Shown one piece after another: positions 12,761-21,706 of a stretch of DNA of 32,968 nucleotides. Positions within the stretch are counted from its first letter, which is position 1; each line of letters begins with the position of its first letter. The notes beneath the pieces were generated by a model. That model worked only from the letters and a program-made list of their open reading frames with translations. It was not told the DNA's origin and did no database searches. The stretch is from CAVDHB01 sp963608705 (GTDB lineage Bacteria > Bacteroidota > Bacteroidia > Bacteroidales > Bacteroidaceae), in assembly GCA_963608705.1 (NCBI GenBank), contig CAVDHB010000040.1, forward strand, positions 1 through 32,968, in the 5' to 3' direction. The position numbers were made by a program, and so were the translations under genes.

Positions 12761-14944
12761 TCACTTCACCCCCGTCTGCTGGTCATCATTCTGTAGTGAG
12801 CGGTCACGCTGCAAGTTTTTTGTTTTTCCTCCGCTTAACGTATAAGACACTGACAGCTCGAAGGAACGTGCGATGGCGGAGTTGTCTTGGAAGAAAGAAT
12901 AGCCATCTCTCCGGGTGGACTCGTAAATGGAGAAATACTTGTGGAAGGGAGAGTTGATAACAGCCCGGACGTTCAATGCGCTTTTCAGGAAGGACTTGCC
13001 TACATAGAGGGAGTACAGCGGGAACGCTTTCCGTTTCCCCCAGATGTCCGGCGCATTCTTGTAGGTTCCGTATTGTCCGCCGACCGACCAGTTGTGCGGA
13101 AGATAGAAATCCCCGAAACAGGTGAGGTTGTAAACCAGTGCGTTTTGGTCTACTCCCAGTTTTTGGTCTCTCATCTGGTATGACCCGATGTCTCCGGCCA
13201 CCATTAGGGACAGGAAGCACCAGGGACGGTAGCTGACGTAAAGGTTTCCGCCCCATTGTGTCGTATGGTGAATATTCCCAAATGTATTAATGAGTCTTTT
13301 CTGGTCATTGTAATAGTCGTAGCCGGCCACGGCGTTGGCCGTGTATTTATAAGAGATTCCGGCTGAGAGGAAGAATCCGGTTAAGGAGAGGGAGTAGTCC
13401 AGTCCGAGATTGTGCGTGTCGGCGTACAGCAGGGACGGATTTCCCTCCGCACCCGAATAGTCGGAGTAGAGTTCCTCGAACGGGTTCAACTGCAGGATGC
13501 CCGGCCTCTGCACGCTCTTTCGATAGCTCAATGAGAGCTGCGAGAACCGGGAGGGTTGGTAGGACACGCTGGCGGAGGGAAGCCACTCGCACTGCCGGCG
13601 TGAGAATCCCAAGGCTTCGGCTTGGGGGAAGAGCATGCTCAGGTAAGTGTATTCCCAGCGGAGTCCCGCACTGAGTGCGAATATCCCGACCGACCCGTTA
13701 TAGGAGGCGTAGAGTGCGGAGATGTTCTGATGGTAACGCATGTCATTTCCGAATTTTTCCGTGGAGGGAGATTCCGTGCCGTTGTCTATGTGATAGAGCG
13801 AGGAGCGGGAGTCACCGAGACGGAATACCTGTCTTCCGCCCACTCTCAGCTGGTGGAGTGCGGCGAGGGGAATGAGCCAGTCGGCGCTCACGGTGTGTTC
13901 GTCCATTCCGCCTTTTGTCTTCCGTTTACTCCGGGAGGACTCGTCGGAGACATACCATTGTGAGAAGTCCCTCACATCGGGGGTGTAGGTGTAGCGGTAT
14001 CCTGCGGAGATCCTTTCGGTGTTCTTCCTGTTTCTGAAATAGTTACGGAATATAAGGTTTGTCTCCACAGTGCCGGCCCAGTTCTGGTTCTCATTCTGGA
14101 AGAGGGAGCTTACGGGATTTTGTTTTTTTTCCCGCACAGTCTGGTTCCACGTAGTGCGGCTGTTGGTGTGCTTGAGTAGTCCGTGCGCGTCGGCATACAG
14201 GGTGTTCAGACTGTCCACCGTCCAGTTGAGCATCGCCCGCAGCGTGTGGCTTTCCCATCTTCCCCGTGAGACGTGACTGTCCATCCTCACTGTCCGTCCG
14301 ATGGCGGGGTAGTCGTATTCAGAGGCTATGGGCTGGTCATCCTGTCCCGTCATGTCATAGTTGTATCCCACATTCATCTCCACTTTTCCTTTTGTGGCGA
14401 TCAGTGTGGCTCCGCCCTTGGCTTTGGGTTGTGTCGCTCCACCTCCATTGAGGCTCAAGGTATATCCGTCAAGCCTCTTTTTGACGGTGATGATATTAAT
14501 GACCGCGTCTCCGTCTTCAGAGGAGTATCTTCCGTCCAGAGTGGTGATGACCTCCACCTTGGCGATGGTGGAGGCGGGTATGCTCCTCAGCACCTCCTGG
14601 GGATTGAGCTGCGCCACTCGATAGGGTTTTCCGTTGAGATAGATGGAGAAGTTGCCGCTTCCCTTTACTTTGAGGTTCTGTTGTGCGTCCACCGTGACCA
14701 GCGGCACTCTTCCGAGGGCGGTAAGCAAGTCCTGTGTCTGTACATTCTTGTCCTTGCTGAGATCGTAGACGATTCCCGAAGGGGTGATTCGGGTCAGTCT
14801 CTTGTAGCCTCTCACCTCCAATCCTTTGAGCTGCCACGTCTGCTTCGTGAGTGCGCTGTCTGCGGAGGCGGAATGAGATTCTTGTGCGTCACAGACGGAA
14901 GGGAGTGTGGCGAGTATGATGCTTGTGAGGATGGTTGTGCGCAT
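12761..14944 (-). CDS. Outer-membrane beta-barrel family protein (TonB-receptor-like)
   Basis: A 727-residue protein with a signal peptide (MRTTILTSIILATLPSVCDAQ). The plug-like N-terminal domain contains GSGNFSIYLNGKPYRVAQLN, SIPASTIAKVEVIT and SSEDGDAVINIITVKK. About 550 residues of amphipathic beta strands follow, ending SFELSVSYTLSGG plus a short polar tail. This 'IYLNGKP..V..IPA..I.KVEV' plug is typical of PF14905-like barrels and places the protein in a different subgroup from the lanthipeptide-locus barrel. The gene is G/C-rich compared with the LanM region. No SusD, TonB or enzyme partner is adjacent; substrate unknown. A TAACTTTG box lies 32 bases upstream. Confidence 0.85.
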   Translation of the reverse strand: MRTTILTSIILATLPSVCDAQESHSASADSALTKQTWQLKGLEVRGYKRLTRITPSGIVYDLSKDKNVQTQDLLTALGRVPLVTVDAQQNLKVKGSGNFSIYLNGKPYRVAQLNPQEVLRSIPASTIAKVEVITTLDGRYSSEDGDAVINIITVKKRLDGYTLSLNGGGATQPKAKGGATLIATKGKVEMNVGYNYDMTGQDDQPIASEYDYPAIGRTVRMDSHVSRGRWESHTLRAMLNWTVDSLNTLYADAHGLLKHTNSRTTWNQTVREKKQNPVSSLFQNENQNWAGTVETNLIFRNYFRNRKNTERISAGYRYTYTPDVRDFSQWYVSDESSRSKRKTKGGMDEHTVSADWLIPLAALHQLRVGGRQVFRLGDSRSSLYHIDNGTESPSTEKFGNDMRYHQNISALYASYNGSVGIFALSAGLRWEYTYLSMLFPQAEALGFSRRQCEWLPSASVSYQPSRFSQLSLSYRKSVQRPGILQLNPFEELYSDYSGAEGNPSLLYADTHNLGLDYSLSLTGFFLSAGISYKYTANAVAGYDYYNDQKRLINTFGNIHHTTQWGGNLYVSYRPWCFLSLMVAGDIGSYQMRDQKLGVDQNALVYNLTCFGDFYLPHNWSVGGQYGTYKNAPDIWGKRKAFPLYSLYVGKSFLKSALNVRAVINSPFHKYFSIYESTRRDGYSFFQDNSAIARSFELSVSYTLSGGKTKNLQRDRSLQNDDQQTGVK

Positions 14945-14975
14945 AGGCTTTATGACTTTGTATTAAAATATAATG

Positions 14976-14983
14976 CAAAGTTA
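14976..14983 (-). promoter_or_regulatory. Promoter -7 box for the barrel gene ending at 12761
   Basis: Minus-strand TAACTTTG, a perfect -7 box 32-39 bases before the ATG at 14944. No TTTG is found at the expected -33 position. Confidence 0.5.
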
Positions 14984-15097
14984 TTGTTTTGCTGTTTGTC
15001 CTGTATTTTGTGCATGAAATTATTATAGAATATTACACTTCTCATGACACTTCTGACTGATTCGCTGTCTGCACAATCGTCAAACAAACGCACTACA

Positions 15098-17227
15098 TCA
15101 CCTTATCCCATTATCATTATCACTGTTTTGCAACTTGCGCTGTCCGCTTTTGTATTTACGTCCGTGGCTGAAGTTGTAGCTGACACGGAAATACACCATG
15201 TTGCCGTTGTTCTTGATATACGTATGTCCCTCGGCACGGAGATAACGGCTGCGGACACCTGAGTAATAATCGTAGCCTTGCGGATAACCCAACAGAATGC
15301 CGCCTAAAGAGAGCTGTAGTCCTTTCCACTTGTAGGACACGGAAAGGTTGGAAGAGTTCTCTCCTCCGTTGATGTATTCCCCGAACATATTTCTGGCACT
15401 GGTCCCGAACCGGGCGTTCACGTTCCAGTTGCCTAAATAGAGGTTTGTGTTCACTCCTCCCGACCAGTTGTCGTATTTGTGCGTATATGCGAGTCCCTTG
15501 TTGTCATAATGGGTGTAAGAACCGTAGAACGTCATGTCCCATACGTTTTTTATCAGACGAAGGGTGACGTCCGCCGAGACGTATCGTTGCGAGAAACTGC
15601 GCTGGTTCTCCGGTTTGGACAGTAGGATGTATTCTCCCGTAGCTTGTTTCTCCATGTAATAGCTGTCCATGATGGCGTCTGGCCAGTAGAACCAACCTCC
15701 TGTCAGGTAGATGTATGCGATGGGAAGATTCCACGAGACATTGAGGGAATTGCCGTAGGAATAGGTGGGACGCAAAGAGGCGTTTCCGTCATTGGCTTGC
15801 AAGTCGTTGCTTTGCTGTCGTACGGTGCTCAACTGGGAGAGTGAGGGGTTTTGCGGTGAGATGCTTCCTCTGTACCGCAAGGTGAGATTGTCTGTGATAT
15901 TCCACGAGAGGGTGAGACGAGGCCGGACTGTCCATTTATGGAATCCGCCTTCTTGCTGTTCCATAGAGACGTAGTTGAGGCCCACACCTGCCTGGTAGTC
16001 GAGTCTTTTCCATTTTCCCTGCACTTGTGTAAAGGCGTACAGGTTGTGGGAGTTCAAGATTGTGTGCGTGTTCGTAAAGCCGGTATAGTCATTGTCCGTG
16101 CGACTTACCTCGTAATTTGCTCCGGCGGAAAGGGCTACTTTCCGAAAAGTCTTGGAATAGATGGCCTCGCTGATTAATGAATACTTCTTTCCGTCGGTGG
16201 TGTAGCTGTAGTCGTTTTGCGGAGCGGACTGCATGGAGGTCTCTGGTGAATCCTTGAAGAGGTATTCCTTCATGTGATAGGAATAGTCCGAACCAATATG
16301 GGTGCCTACCACGTTGATATCCAAAGACTGTGAGTGGGCGAATTGCCGGGAGAAATAGATATCGAAGGAAGGGGTCATGTTCGTGGAACCTATTTGGTTG
16401 TACAGATACAAGTCCGGCTTTCCCGTTTCTTTCGCCAACTGGTTTTTACCACGATAGGGGGAGTTGTAAGCGTTGAGAAGTAGCTTGATGTTCAGGGTGT
16501 ACTTGTCCGGCTCTGCCAGGTTATAACTCAGCTGTGCGTCGTTGGTCACATACATGAAGTCTGTGTTAAAGCCGAGGTAGTCCCGGTGACGTTCTGTGCC
16601 GTCGGGCATGAAGTATGTGGAGAACAGGTCGTAGCGGCGTTTGTCGTAGCCACGGTGTGAGAAGTTGTAACTCAGCCCGAACTCCGACTTTTTGTAATTA
16701 TACTTGAAATAGGCGTTGCTGTTGTTGAATCCCGTGGTGAATGCCTGCATGGTGGAGGCACCACCCACATAGCCCGCATAGCGGCGTTTGACGATGTAGT
16801 TGATTACGGCGTCCAATCCTCCGTCCGCATACCGTACTCCGGGATTGTCTATATATTCCACCCTTGTCACTTCGTCGGGGCGCAAGGCCAGTATATCCTG
16901 TAGGTTGGCCAGTACTCCGTTGATACGCACCTGTACGCCTCCTCCTTTTCGTGAAGTGATGCTCCGCTCGATGGTGTTCACATCAATTCCGGGCAGTGTC
17001 ATCTTTTGTAGCAGTTCATATCCGTCCGCCGAGCTGTTTACCATGGCTTTGGTAGGGATAATGAGTTGCCTGTCCACTTTCTGAATGACTTTGGCACCCG
17101 TCACAGTGACTCCTTTCAATGAGACAGCTTCCTTCTTTTGAGATACAGAGGTAGAATCCGTGGTATGTTGCGCTTGACAAAATACCGGGATGGTGGCGCA
17201 TAGCGTGGTGAGTAGAGGATATTTCAT
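15098..17227 (-). CDS. Outer-membrane beta-barrel family protein (TonB-receptor-like)
   Basis: The ATG at 17227 (MKYPLLTTLCATIPVFCQAQ) gives a clean signal peptide and 709 residues. An earlier ATG at 17254 overlaps the promoter box and is rejected. The plug domain has SLKGVTVTGAKV, ELLQKMTLPGIDV, VQVRINGVLANLQD, LRPDEVTRVEYIDNPG and DAVINYIVKRRYAGYVGG. This pattern is shared with the barrels ending at 2757 and 30493, so the three form one subgroup. The barrel continues to VYFRVSYNFSHGRKYKSG, followed by a short polar tail. A 153-base gap separates it from the next barrel gene, which has its own -7 box, so the two are probably separate transcripts. Ligand unknown. Confidence 0.85.
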   Translation of the reverse strand: MKYPLLTTLCATIPVFCQAQHTTDSTSVSQKKEAVSLKGVTVTGAKVIQKVDRQLIIPTKAMVNSSADGYELLQKMTLPGIDVNTIERSITSRKGGGVQVRINGVLANLQDILALRPDEVTRVEYIDNPGVRYADGGLDAVINYIVKRRYAGYVGGASTMQAFTTGFNNSNAYFKYNYKKSEFGLSYNFSHRGYDKRRYDLFSTYFMPDGTERHRDYLGFNTDFMYVTNDAQLSYNLAEPDKYTLNIKLLLNAYNSPYRGKNQLAKETGKPDLYLYNQIGSTNMTPSFDIYFSRQFAHSQSLDINVVGTHIGSDYSYHMKEYLFKDSPETSMQSAPQNDYSYTTDGKKYSLISEAIYSKTFRKVALSAGANYEVSRTDNDYTGFTNTHTILNSHNLYAFTQVQGKWKRLDYQAGVGLNYVSMEQQEGGFHKWTVRPRLTLSWNITDNLTLRYRGSISPQNPSLSQLSTVRQQSNDLQANDGNASLRPTYSYGNSLNVSWNLPIAYIYLTGGWFYWPDAIMDSYYMEKQATGEYILLSKPENQRSFSQRYVSADVTLRLIKNVWDMTFYGSYTHYDNKGLAYTHKYDNWSGGVNTNLYLGNWNVNARFGTSARNMFGEYINGGENSSNLSVSYKWKGLQLSLGGILLGYPQGYDYYSGVRSRYLRAEGHTYIKNNGNMVYFRVSYNFSHGRKYKSGQRKLQNSDNDNGIR

Positions 17228-17251
17228 GTAGTTCCTTGGTTTTAGTTGATG

Positions 17252-17282
17252 CAAATGTAATTATTAAAACTTATATAACAAA
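17252..17282 (-). promoter_or_regulatory. Bacteroidetes-type promoter for the barrel gene ending at 15098
   Basis: Minus-strand TTTG (17279-17282), 19 bases, then TACATTTG (17252-17259). The leader before the ATG at 17227 would be about 18 bases. Confidence 0.65.
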
Positions 17283-17348
17283 GAAGAATATTAGAAATCT
17301 GTATCATTTGTTTAATTCTACCTTCACGATGGATTGCTGGCGAGGAAA

Positions 17349-17380
17349 TTTGTCTGTATGGAATATTTTCACTAATTTAG
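17349..17380 (+). promoter_or_regulatory. Bacteroidetes-type promoter for the MutS-like gene
   Basis: TTTG (17349-17352), 20 bases, then TAATTTAG (17373-17380), one base from the TAnnTTTG consensus. It is placed about 80 bases before the ATG at 17463. Confidence 0.5.
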
Positions 17381-17462
17381 CCGCCGAGATAGTCTGACAT
17401 CTAAGAGATTTTCTCTTAATTGGTAAACGCACGAAGATGGCAGATTGGAAAAATTTAGACTA

Positions 17463-19286
17463 ATGATGAAAGAAACACCTTTTGATTTTTACCGCTCACA
17501 TATAGCGGAGCAGGACGCTTTGTTGGGTACGTTGCGGAAAAAGGCGAACGCATGGTTGGCGGGAAAAATTGTGCTTTTCCTGTTAGGAGCTTGGTTCGTC
17601 TATCAAGGCTTCACGGCTGGATGGATACACACAGGTAATCTCTGTGTGGTGGCCGTGCTTTTTGTCCTTTATCTTATCGCCGCAAAATGCGATGCGCTGA
17701 ATATGCGCAGGATGGAAGGGGGAAAGAGGATGAAGCGCACGTTGGAGAATGAACTGAAAGGACTGCAAGGGGATTACTCGCCTTTTGCGGAGGGAAAGGA
17801 ATATATAGACCCCAATCATGAATATACCTACGACCTCGATATTTTCGGGTCAAGTTCTTTTTATCAGCGTTTGAACCGCACTGTGACCAAGGAGGGGTCA
17901 GACATTCTGGCGAAGTGGCTGCGACATTATACGCTGGATGTGGATGTGATTACTCGTCGTAGAAAGGCTATTCGTGAACTGTCAGCCGATGGCGAGGCGT
18001 TGATGCGTTTCATTGCGTCTTCCAGACAGGAGGATGACCGTTTGCGGAAATTTATCCAGATACTGAAGGAAAGAGAAGGACAGGAGTATAGCCGTGCTCA
18101 TGTGGATAAGTTTTTGGGGAAGAAGGAGCTGGCGGCTTGCGTACTGTTGTTGGTTACGTGGCTTTCCTTCGGTTATGCGTTGGCGGGTTATTGTTCGTGG
18201 TATGTCTTTTCCACTCTCTTTTTCGTCCAGTTGCTGACAGGTTTCCTGCAAACAAAAAAGACGGGGAAAATGATAGGGGAAACGGAGGGATTACACAAGA
18301 GTTTCTCAGCCTATAAGGCTGTGTTGGCCTATGTCGTTGGCAAAGAGTTTCATTCCCCCTTGATGGCGGAACGTAAGGAGGCTCTTTGTGAGGGAGAAGA
18401 CTCCGCGACGCACAGTCTGAATCGGCTTTCGCACATTATCAGTGCGTTGTATTGCCGTATGAACGATGTGATGTTCGTGGTGTTGAACGGCCTGTTCCTT
18501 TTTGATGTGTTCCTGCTTCGTTCCTACGAACTGTGGAAACGGCAGGCTTTTGCTTGTATGGAGAAGTGGGTGGACGAGATGGCTGACACAGATGCGCTGT
18601 TGAGCATGGCGGTGTATGCTTTTAACCATCCCCGGAATGTGGATGCCGTGATACTGGACGATGACTCTACACCGTATATAATGGAAGCGCAGAATCTTTA
18701 CCATCCGTTTCTGGCGGAAGAACATGCGGTGGGCAATGACCTGAAATTGGCTGAGGGCGGCATGATGATAGTGACTGGGGCGAATATGGCGGGGAAGAGT
18801 ACTTTTCTGCGTACCGTGGGAATCAATTATGTCATGGCCATGAACGGATTGCCTGTCTGTGCGGACAGTTTGTGTGTAAGGCGTGTGTCGCTGTTCTCCA
18901 GTATGCGCACGGCGGACAATTTGGCTTCCCATATCTCTTATTTCCATGCGGAGCTGCTCCGCTTGGAACAGTTGGTGGCGTTCTGCAAGCGACAAGCGCA
19001 TACGTTGATTATCTTGGACGAGATACTGAAAGGCACTAATTCGGAAGACAAGCTCAAAGGCTCCGTGCTTTTCTTGCAAAAGATTCGTACCCTTCCTGTG
19101 ACAGGAATCGTGGCGACACACGACTTGAAGCTGTCGGAGTTGGAGGCGGAGGATGTGCATTTCCAAAACTACTGCTTCGAGATAGGGCTGGGCAAGGAGA
19201 TTTCGTACTCTTACAAGATTAAGAAGGGGGTGGCGAGAAACCTGAACGCCACCTATCTTCTGAACGAGATACTGGAGAAAATATAA
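17463..19286 (+). CDS. Membrane-anchored MutS-related ATPase
   Basis: The ATG at 17463 is preferred to a TTG at 17445; numbering here counts from the TTG (613 residues). Two hydrophobic stretches near 41-80 and two near 228-265 suggest membrane anchoring, unusual for a repair MutS. A MutS core-like part (DIFGSSSFYQRLNRTVTKEG, about 132-151) and a helical lever region precede a complete ATPase domain. That domain has Walker A GANMAGKST (445-453), SSMRTADNLASHISYFHAEL (about 485-504), Walker B LIILDE (521-526) and the ATHD switch (557-560). There is no mismatch-recognition domain I. Bacteroidota carry such 'MutS-related/MutS family' proteins beside canonical MutS; their role is not established. 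It is read divergently from the barrel gene to its left. Confidence 0.85.
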   Translation: MMKETPFDFYRSHIAEQDALLGTLRKKANAWLAGKIVLFLLGAWFVYQGFTAGWIHTGNLCVVAVLFVLYLIAAKCDALNMRRMEGGKRMKRTLENELKGLQGDYSPFAEGKEYIDPNHEYTYDLDIFGSSSFYQRLNRTVTKEGSDILAKWLRHYTLDVDVITRRRKAIRELSADGEALMRFIASSRQEDDRLRKFIQILKEREGQEYSRAHVDKFLGKKELAACVLLLVTWLSFGYALAGYCSWYVFSTLFFVQLLTGFLQTKKTGKMIGETEGLHKSFSAYKAVLAYVVGKEFHSPLMAERKEALCEGEDSATHSLNRLSHIISALYCRMNDVMFVVLNGLFLFDVFLLRSYELWKRQAFACMEKWVDEMADTDALLSMAVYAFNHPRNVDAVILDDDSTPYIMEAQNLYHPFLAEEHAVGNDLKLAEGGMMIVTGANMAGKSTFLRTVGINYVMAMNGLPVCADSLCVRRVSLFSSMRTADNLASHISYFHAELLRLEQLVAFCKRQAHTLIILDEILKGTNSEDKLKGSVLFLQKIRTLPVTGIVATHDLKLSELEAEDVHFQNYCFEIGLGKEISYSYKIKKGVARNLNATYLLNEILEKI

Positions 19287-19293
19287 GTTCCGC

Positions 19294-19324
19294 TTGCGTA
19301 TATAGGGGAAGTTTCTTATCTTTG
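19294..19324 (+). promoter_or_regulatory. Bacteroidetes-type promoter for the GH43 gene
   Basis: TTG (19294-19296), 20 bases, then TATCTTTG (19317-19324). It starts just after the MutS-like stop, so the GH43 gene has its own transcript with a leader of about 43 bases. Confidence 0.65.
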
Positions 19325-19374
19325 TCGGCAAAGAGTAAAACTTACACTGAAAGAAACAAAACCTATTAATTATC

Positions 19375-21300
19375 ATGAGAAAATATCTTTTTGCATTCAT
19401 GTGTGCCGTGCTGCTTCCTATTCTCGGACAGGCGGCTGACACACAAAAGTATGTGGCTTATCTCTTCACTTATTTTACGGGAAACAGGGTGGAGGAGGAG
19501 GCTTTGCGTTTCGGCATCAGTCTGGATGGCTACCATTATTATGCGCTGAACCATAATCAGCCGGTGTTGGATTCGAAGACGATTAGCACCACGGGAGGTA
19601 TTCGTGACCCGCATATCTTACGTGGAGCGGACGGTAAAACCTTCTACATGGTCATGACGGATATGACTTCTTCCAAGGGATGGAGTTCTAACCGCGCCAT
19701 GATTCTCTTGAAGTCTACCGACTTGGTGCATTGGACACATTCAGTGGTGAATATTCAGCAGAAATATCCAAACCAGGAGAACCTGCGCCGGGTATGGGCA
19801 CCACAGACTATCTATGACAAGGAGGCGGGTAAATACCTCATCTATTGGTCTATGATGTACTTGGACAAAAAGAGTAAGAACCAGCCGGACGTGATTTACT
19901 ACGCCTACGCCAACAAGGACTTCACGGACATCGAGGGTGAACCCAAGCCCTTCTTCGTCCCGAAAGACAAGAAGTCTTGCATAGACGGTGACATCGTATA
20001 TAAAGATGGAGTATACCATCTTTTCTACAAGACGGAAGGACACGGGAACGGCATCAAAGTGGCCACGACCACTTCGCTTACTTCCGGACAATGGACGGAG
20101 GAACCGGATTACAAGCAACAGACGAAAGACCCGGTGGAAGGTGCTGGCACGTTCAAGCTGATAGGGCAGGATAAGTACATCCTGATGTACGACGTGTACA
20201 CGAAAGGACGTTATCAGTTCACGGAAACGACTGATTTGCAGCATTTCAAGGCGATAGACCAGGATGTGACGATGGACTTCAAGCCTCGTCATGGCACGAT
20301 TATGGCCATCACTTACGATGAGTTGAAAACCTTGACCGGAAAATGGGGTGTGCCGGAGGCGTTGAAGTCTCAGTTGCACAATCCTATCTTGCCTGATTTT
20401 CATGCGGATCCGGAGATTGTGTATTCCAACCAAACAAAGAAATATTACATTTATTCCACTACGGACGGTACTCCCGGATGGGGCGGTTATCAGTATTCCG
20501 TATTCTCTTCTGATGACTTGCTGAATTGGAAAGACGAGGGCGTAGTGTTGGATGTGAAGTCCGACCAAGTGGCTTGGGCGAACGGTAATGCCTGGGCACC
20601 TGCTATTGAGGAAGTGAAGGATAAAGAGGGAAACTACAAGTATTATCTTTATTTCAGTGCCAATCCTGTAAAAGGCGGTGGAAAGCAAATCGGCGTGGCC
20701 GTGGCTGATTCTCCAGTGGGGCCGTTTGTGGACTACGGAAAGCCTATTGTGACTTCTTCCCCGGTAGGCAGAGGTCAGCAGATAGACGTGGATGTCTTTG
20801 TGGATCCTGTTTCCAAGAAACCGTATCTGTATTGGGGTAACGGCTATATGGCTGGTGCGGAGCTGAACAAAAAAATGACGAGTGTGAAAAAGAAGACCAT
20901 CACGGTCATGACTCCCAAGGGTGGTACTTTGAAGGATTATGCGTATCGGGAAGCTCCCTATGTGTTTTACCGTAAAGGATTGTATTATTTCATGTGGTCA
21001 GTGGACGACACGGGTTCTCCCAACTACCATGTAGCCTATGGCACGTCCAAGTCTCCGCTTGGTCCGATAGAGGTGGCCAAAGAGCCAGTGGCGCTTATCC
21101 AGCGTCCTGACAAGGAAATCTACGGTCCGGCACATAACTCCGTGTTCTGCAAACCGGGTACGGATGAATGGTACATCGTCTACCACCGTATCAACAAGAA
21201 CTACTTGAAGGATAAACCGGGCGTGCATCGTCAGGTATGCATCGACAAGATGGAGTTCAACGAGAATGGCACGATTAAGCCGGTGGAGCCTACGATGTAA
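19375..21300 (+). CDS. Secreted two-module glycoside hydrolase family 43 protein
   Basis: A 641-residue protein with a Sec signal peptide (MRKYLFAFMCAVLLPILGQA). It contains two five-bladed-propeller-like GH43 modules. Module 1 (about 25-320) has D78 in GIRDPH, D204 in CIDGDIVY and E255 in DPVEGAGTF. Module 2 (about 335-635) has D345 in FHADPEIVY, D471 in QIDVDVFVD, E526 in YREAPYVFY and a conserved YHR near 603-605. Both therefore appear to keep the Asp/Asp/Glu inverting triad. GH43 enzymes act on arabinan, xylan or galactan side chains; the substrate cannot be fixed from sequence alone. It is likely periplasmic or surface-associated. No SusC/SusD pair or sugar regulator is adjacent, so it is not part of an obvious polysaccharide locus. 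A clear terminator follows. Confidence 0.88.
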   Translation: MRKYLFAFMCAVLLPILGQAADTQKYVAYLFTYFTGNRVEEEALRFGISLDGYHYYALNHNQPVLDSKTISTTGGIRDPHILRGADGKTFYMVMTDMTSSKGWSSNRAMILLKSTDLVHWTHSVVNIQQKYPNQENLRRVWAPQTIYDKEAGKYLIYWSMMYLDKKSKNQPDVIYYAYANKDFTDIEGEPKPFFVPKDKKSCIDGDIVYKDGVYHLFYKTEGHGNGIKVATTTSLTSGQWTEEPDYKQQTKDPVEGAGTFKLIGQDKYILMYDVYTKGRYQFTETTDLQHFKAIDQDVTMDFKPRHGTIMAITYDELKTLTGKWGVPEALKSQLHNPILPDFHADPEIVYSNQTKKYYIYSTTDGTPGWGGYQYSVFSSDDLLNWKDEGVVLDVKSDQVAWANGNAWAPAIEEVKDKEGNYKYYLYFSANPVKGGGKQIGVAVADSPVGPFVDYGKPIVTSSPVGRGQQIDVDVFVDPVSKKPYLYWGNGYMAGAELNKKMTSVKKKTITVMTPKGGTLKDYAYREAPYVFYRKGLYYFMWSVDDTGSPNYHVAYGTSKSPLGPIEVAKEPVALIQRPDKEIYGPAHNSVFCKPGTDEWYIVYHRINKNYLKDKPGVHRQVCIDKMEFNENGTIKPVEPTM

Positions 21301-21328
21301 AAGGGAATAATTGATACAAAAGATAAAT

Positions 21329-21368
21329 GCCAGATAACTTCTGTTGAGGAGGTTGTCTGGCGTTTTTT
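21329..21368 (+). terminator. Rho-independent terminator of the GH43 gene
   Basis: GCCAGATAAC (21329-21338) pairs with GTTGTCTGGC (21352-21361), with one G-T wobble, followed by G and a run of T. It lies 29 bases after the stop codon. Confidence 0.75.
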
Positions 21369-21401
21369 GTATTGGGGAAAGGATTTAGATTGGCAACCAT
21401 G

Positions 21402-21549
21402 AGTAGAGACGCGATTTATCGCGTCTCCGCTTTTCATAGTGTTTTAATATCTTACCAATCACAGATACAATTCATCACATCTCTACTTGTTCAGTCGTTA
21501 TATTGCAACGTGCAAGACAGAAGAGTGGTATGTTTGCGGATAATCATTT
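21402..21549 (+). repeat. Dispersed palindromic intergenic repeat element, copy A
   Basis: It begins with a palindrome GAGACGCGAT/ATCGCGTCTC (21406-21427), then CGCTTTTCATAGT, AATCACAGATACAA, CTCTACTTGTT, a GCAACGTGCAAG block, and ends AGTGGTATGTTTGCGGATAA. The same blocks occur in the same order on the minus strand at 32724-32885. It contains no open frame. Size, palindromes and intergenic placement suggest a MITE- or REP-like element. Confidence 0.7.
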
Positions 21550-21616
21550 AAAAAGAATCACCGTGCAAATAATGCTTTTTTCTTTCCATGTACCATGTAT
21601 TGAGTCATACCCCTTC

Positions 21617-21624
21617 TACCTTTG
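21617..21624 (+). promoter_or_regulatory. Possible promoter -7 box for the short gene and phosphoesterase
   Basis: TACCTTTG fits TAnnTTTG. The expected -33 position lacks a TTG. The box is about 83 bases before the ATG at 21707. Confidence 0.35.
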
Positions 21625-21706
21625 CGTCAGAAATTAAGCACTTCTCAGAGACCTTGGGATAAGACTTTGGGTTGAGGAGAATTTTATAACTAAAGACATT
21701 CGCATT

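Noticed and set aside
14273..15028. Long plus-strand open frame (251 codons) opposite the barrel gene ending at 12761
   Set aside because: It lies antisense to a well-supported barrel gene with signal peptide and plug motifs; its translation is low-complexity with no recognisable domain, typical of G/C-rich antisense frames.
15044..15262. Plus-strand open frame of 72 codons between two barrel genes
   Set aside because: Mostly antisense to the 3' end of the barrel gene ending at 15098, with no supporting features.
18306..19442. Minus-strand open frame of 378 codons opposite the MutS-like gene
   Set aside because: It is antisense to the Walker A/B-bearing ATPase domain and reads as His/Arg/Gln-rich sequence without domains; it also runs over the GH43 promoter.
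19375..21300. GH43 gene as part of a polysaccharide utilisation locus
   Set aside because: No SusC/SusD pair, sugar-sensing regulator or other carbohydrate enzyme lies nearby; the barrels here lack a SusD and belong to other subgroups.
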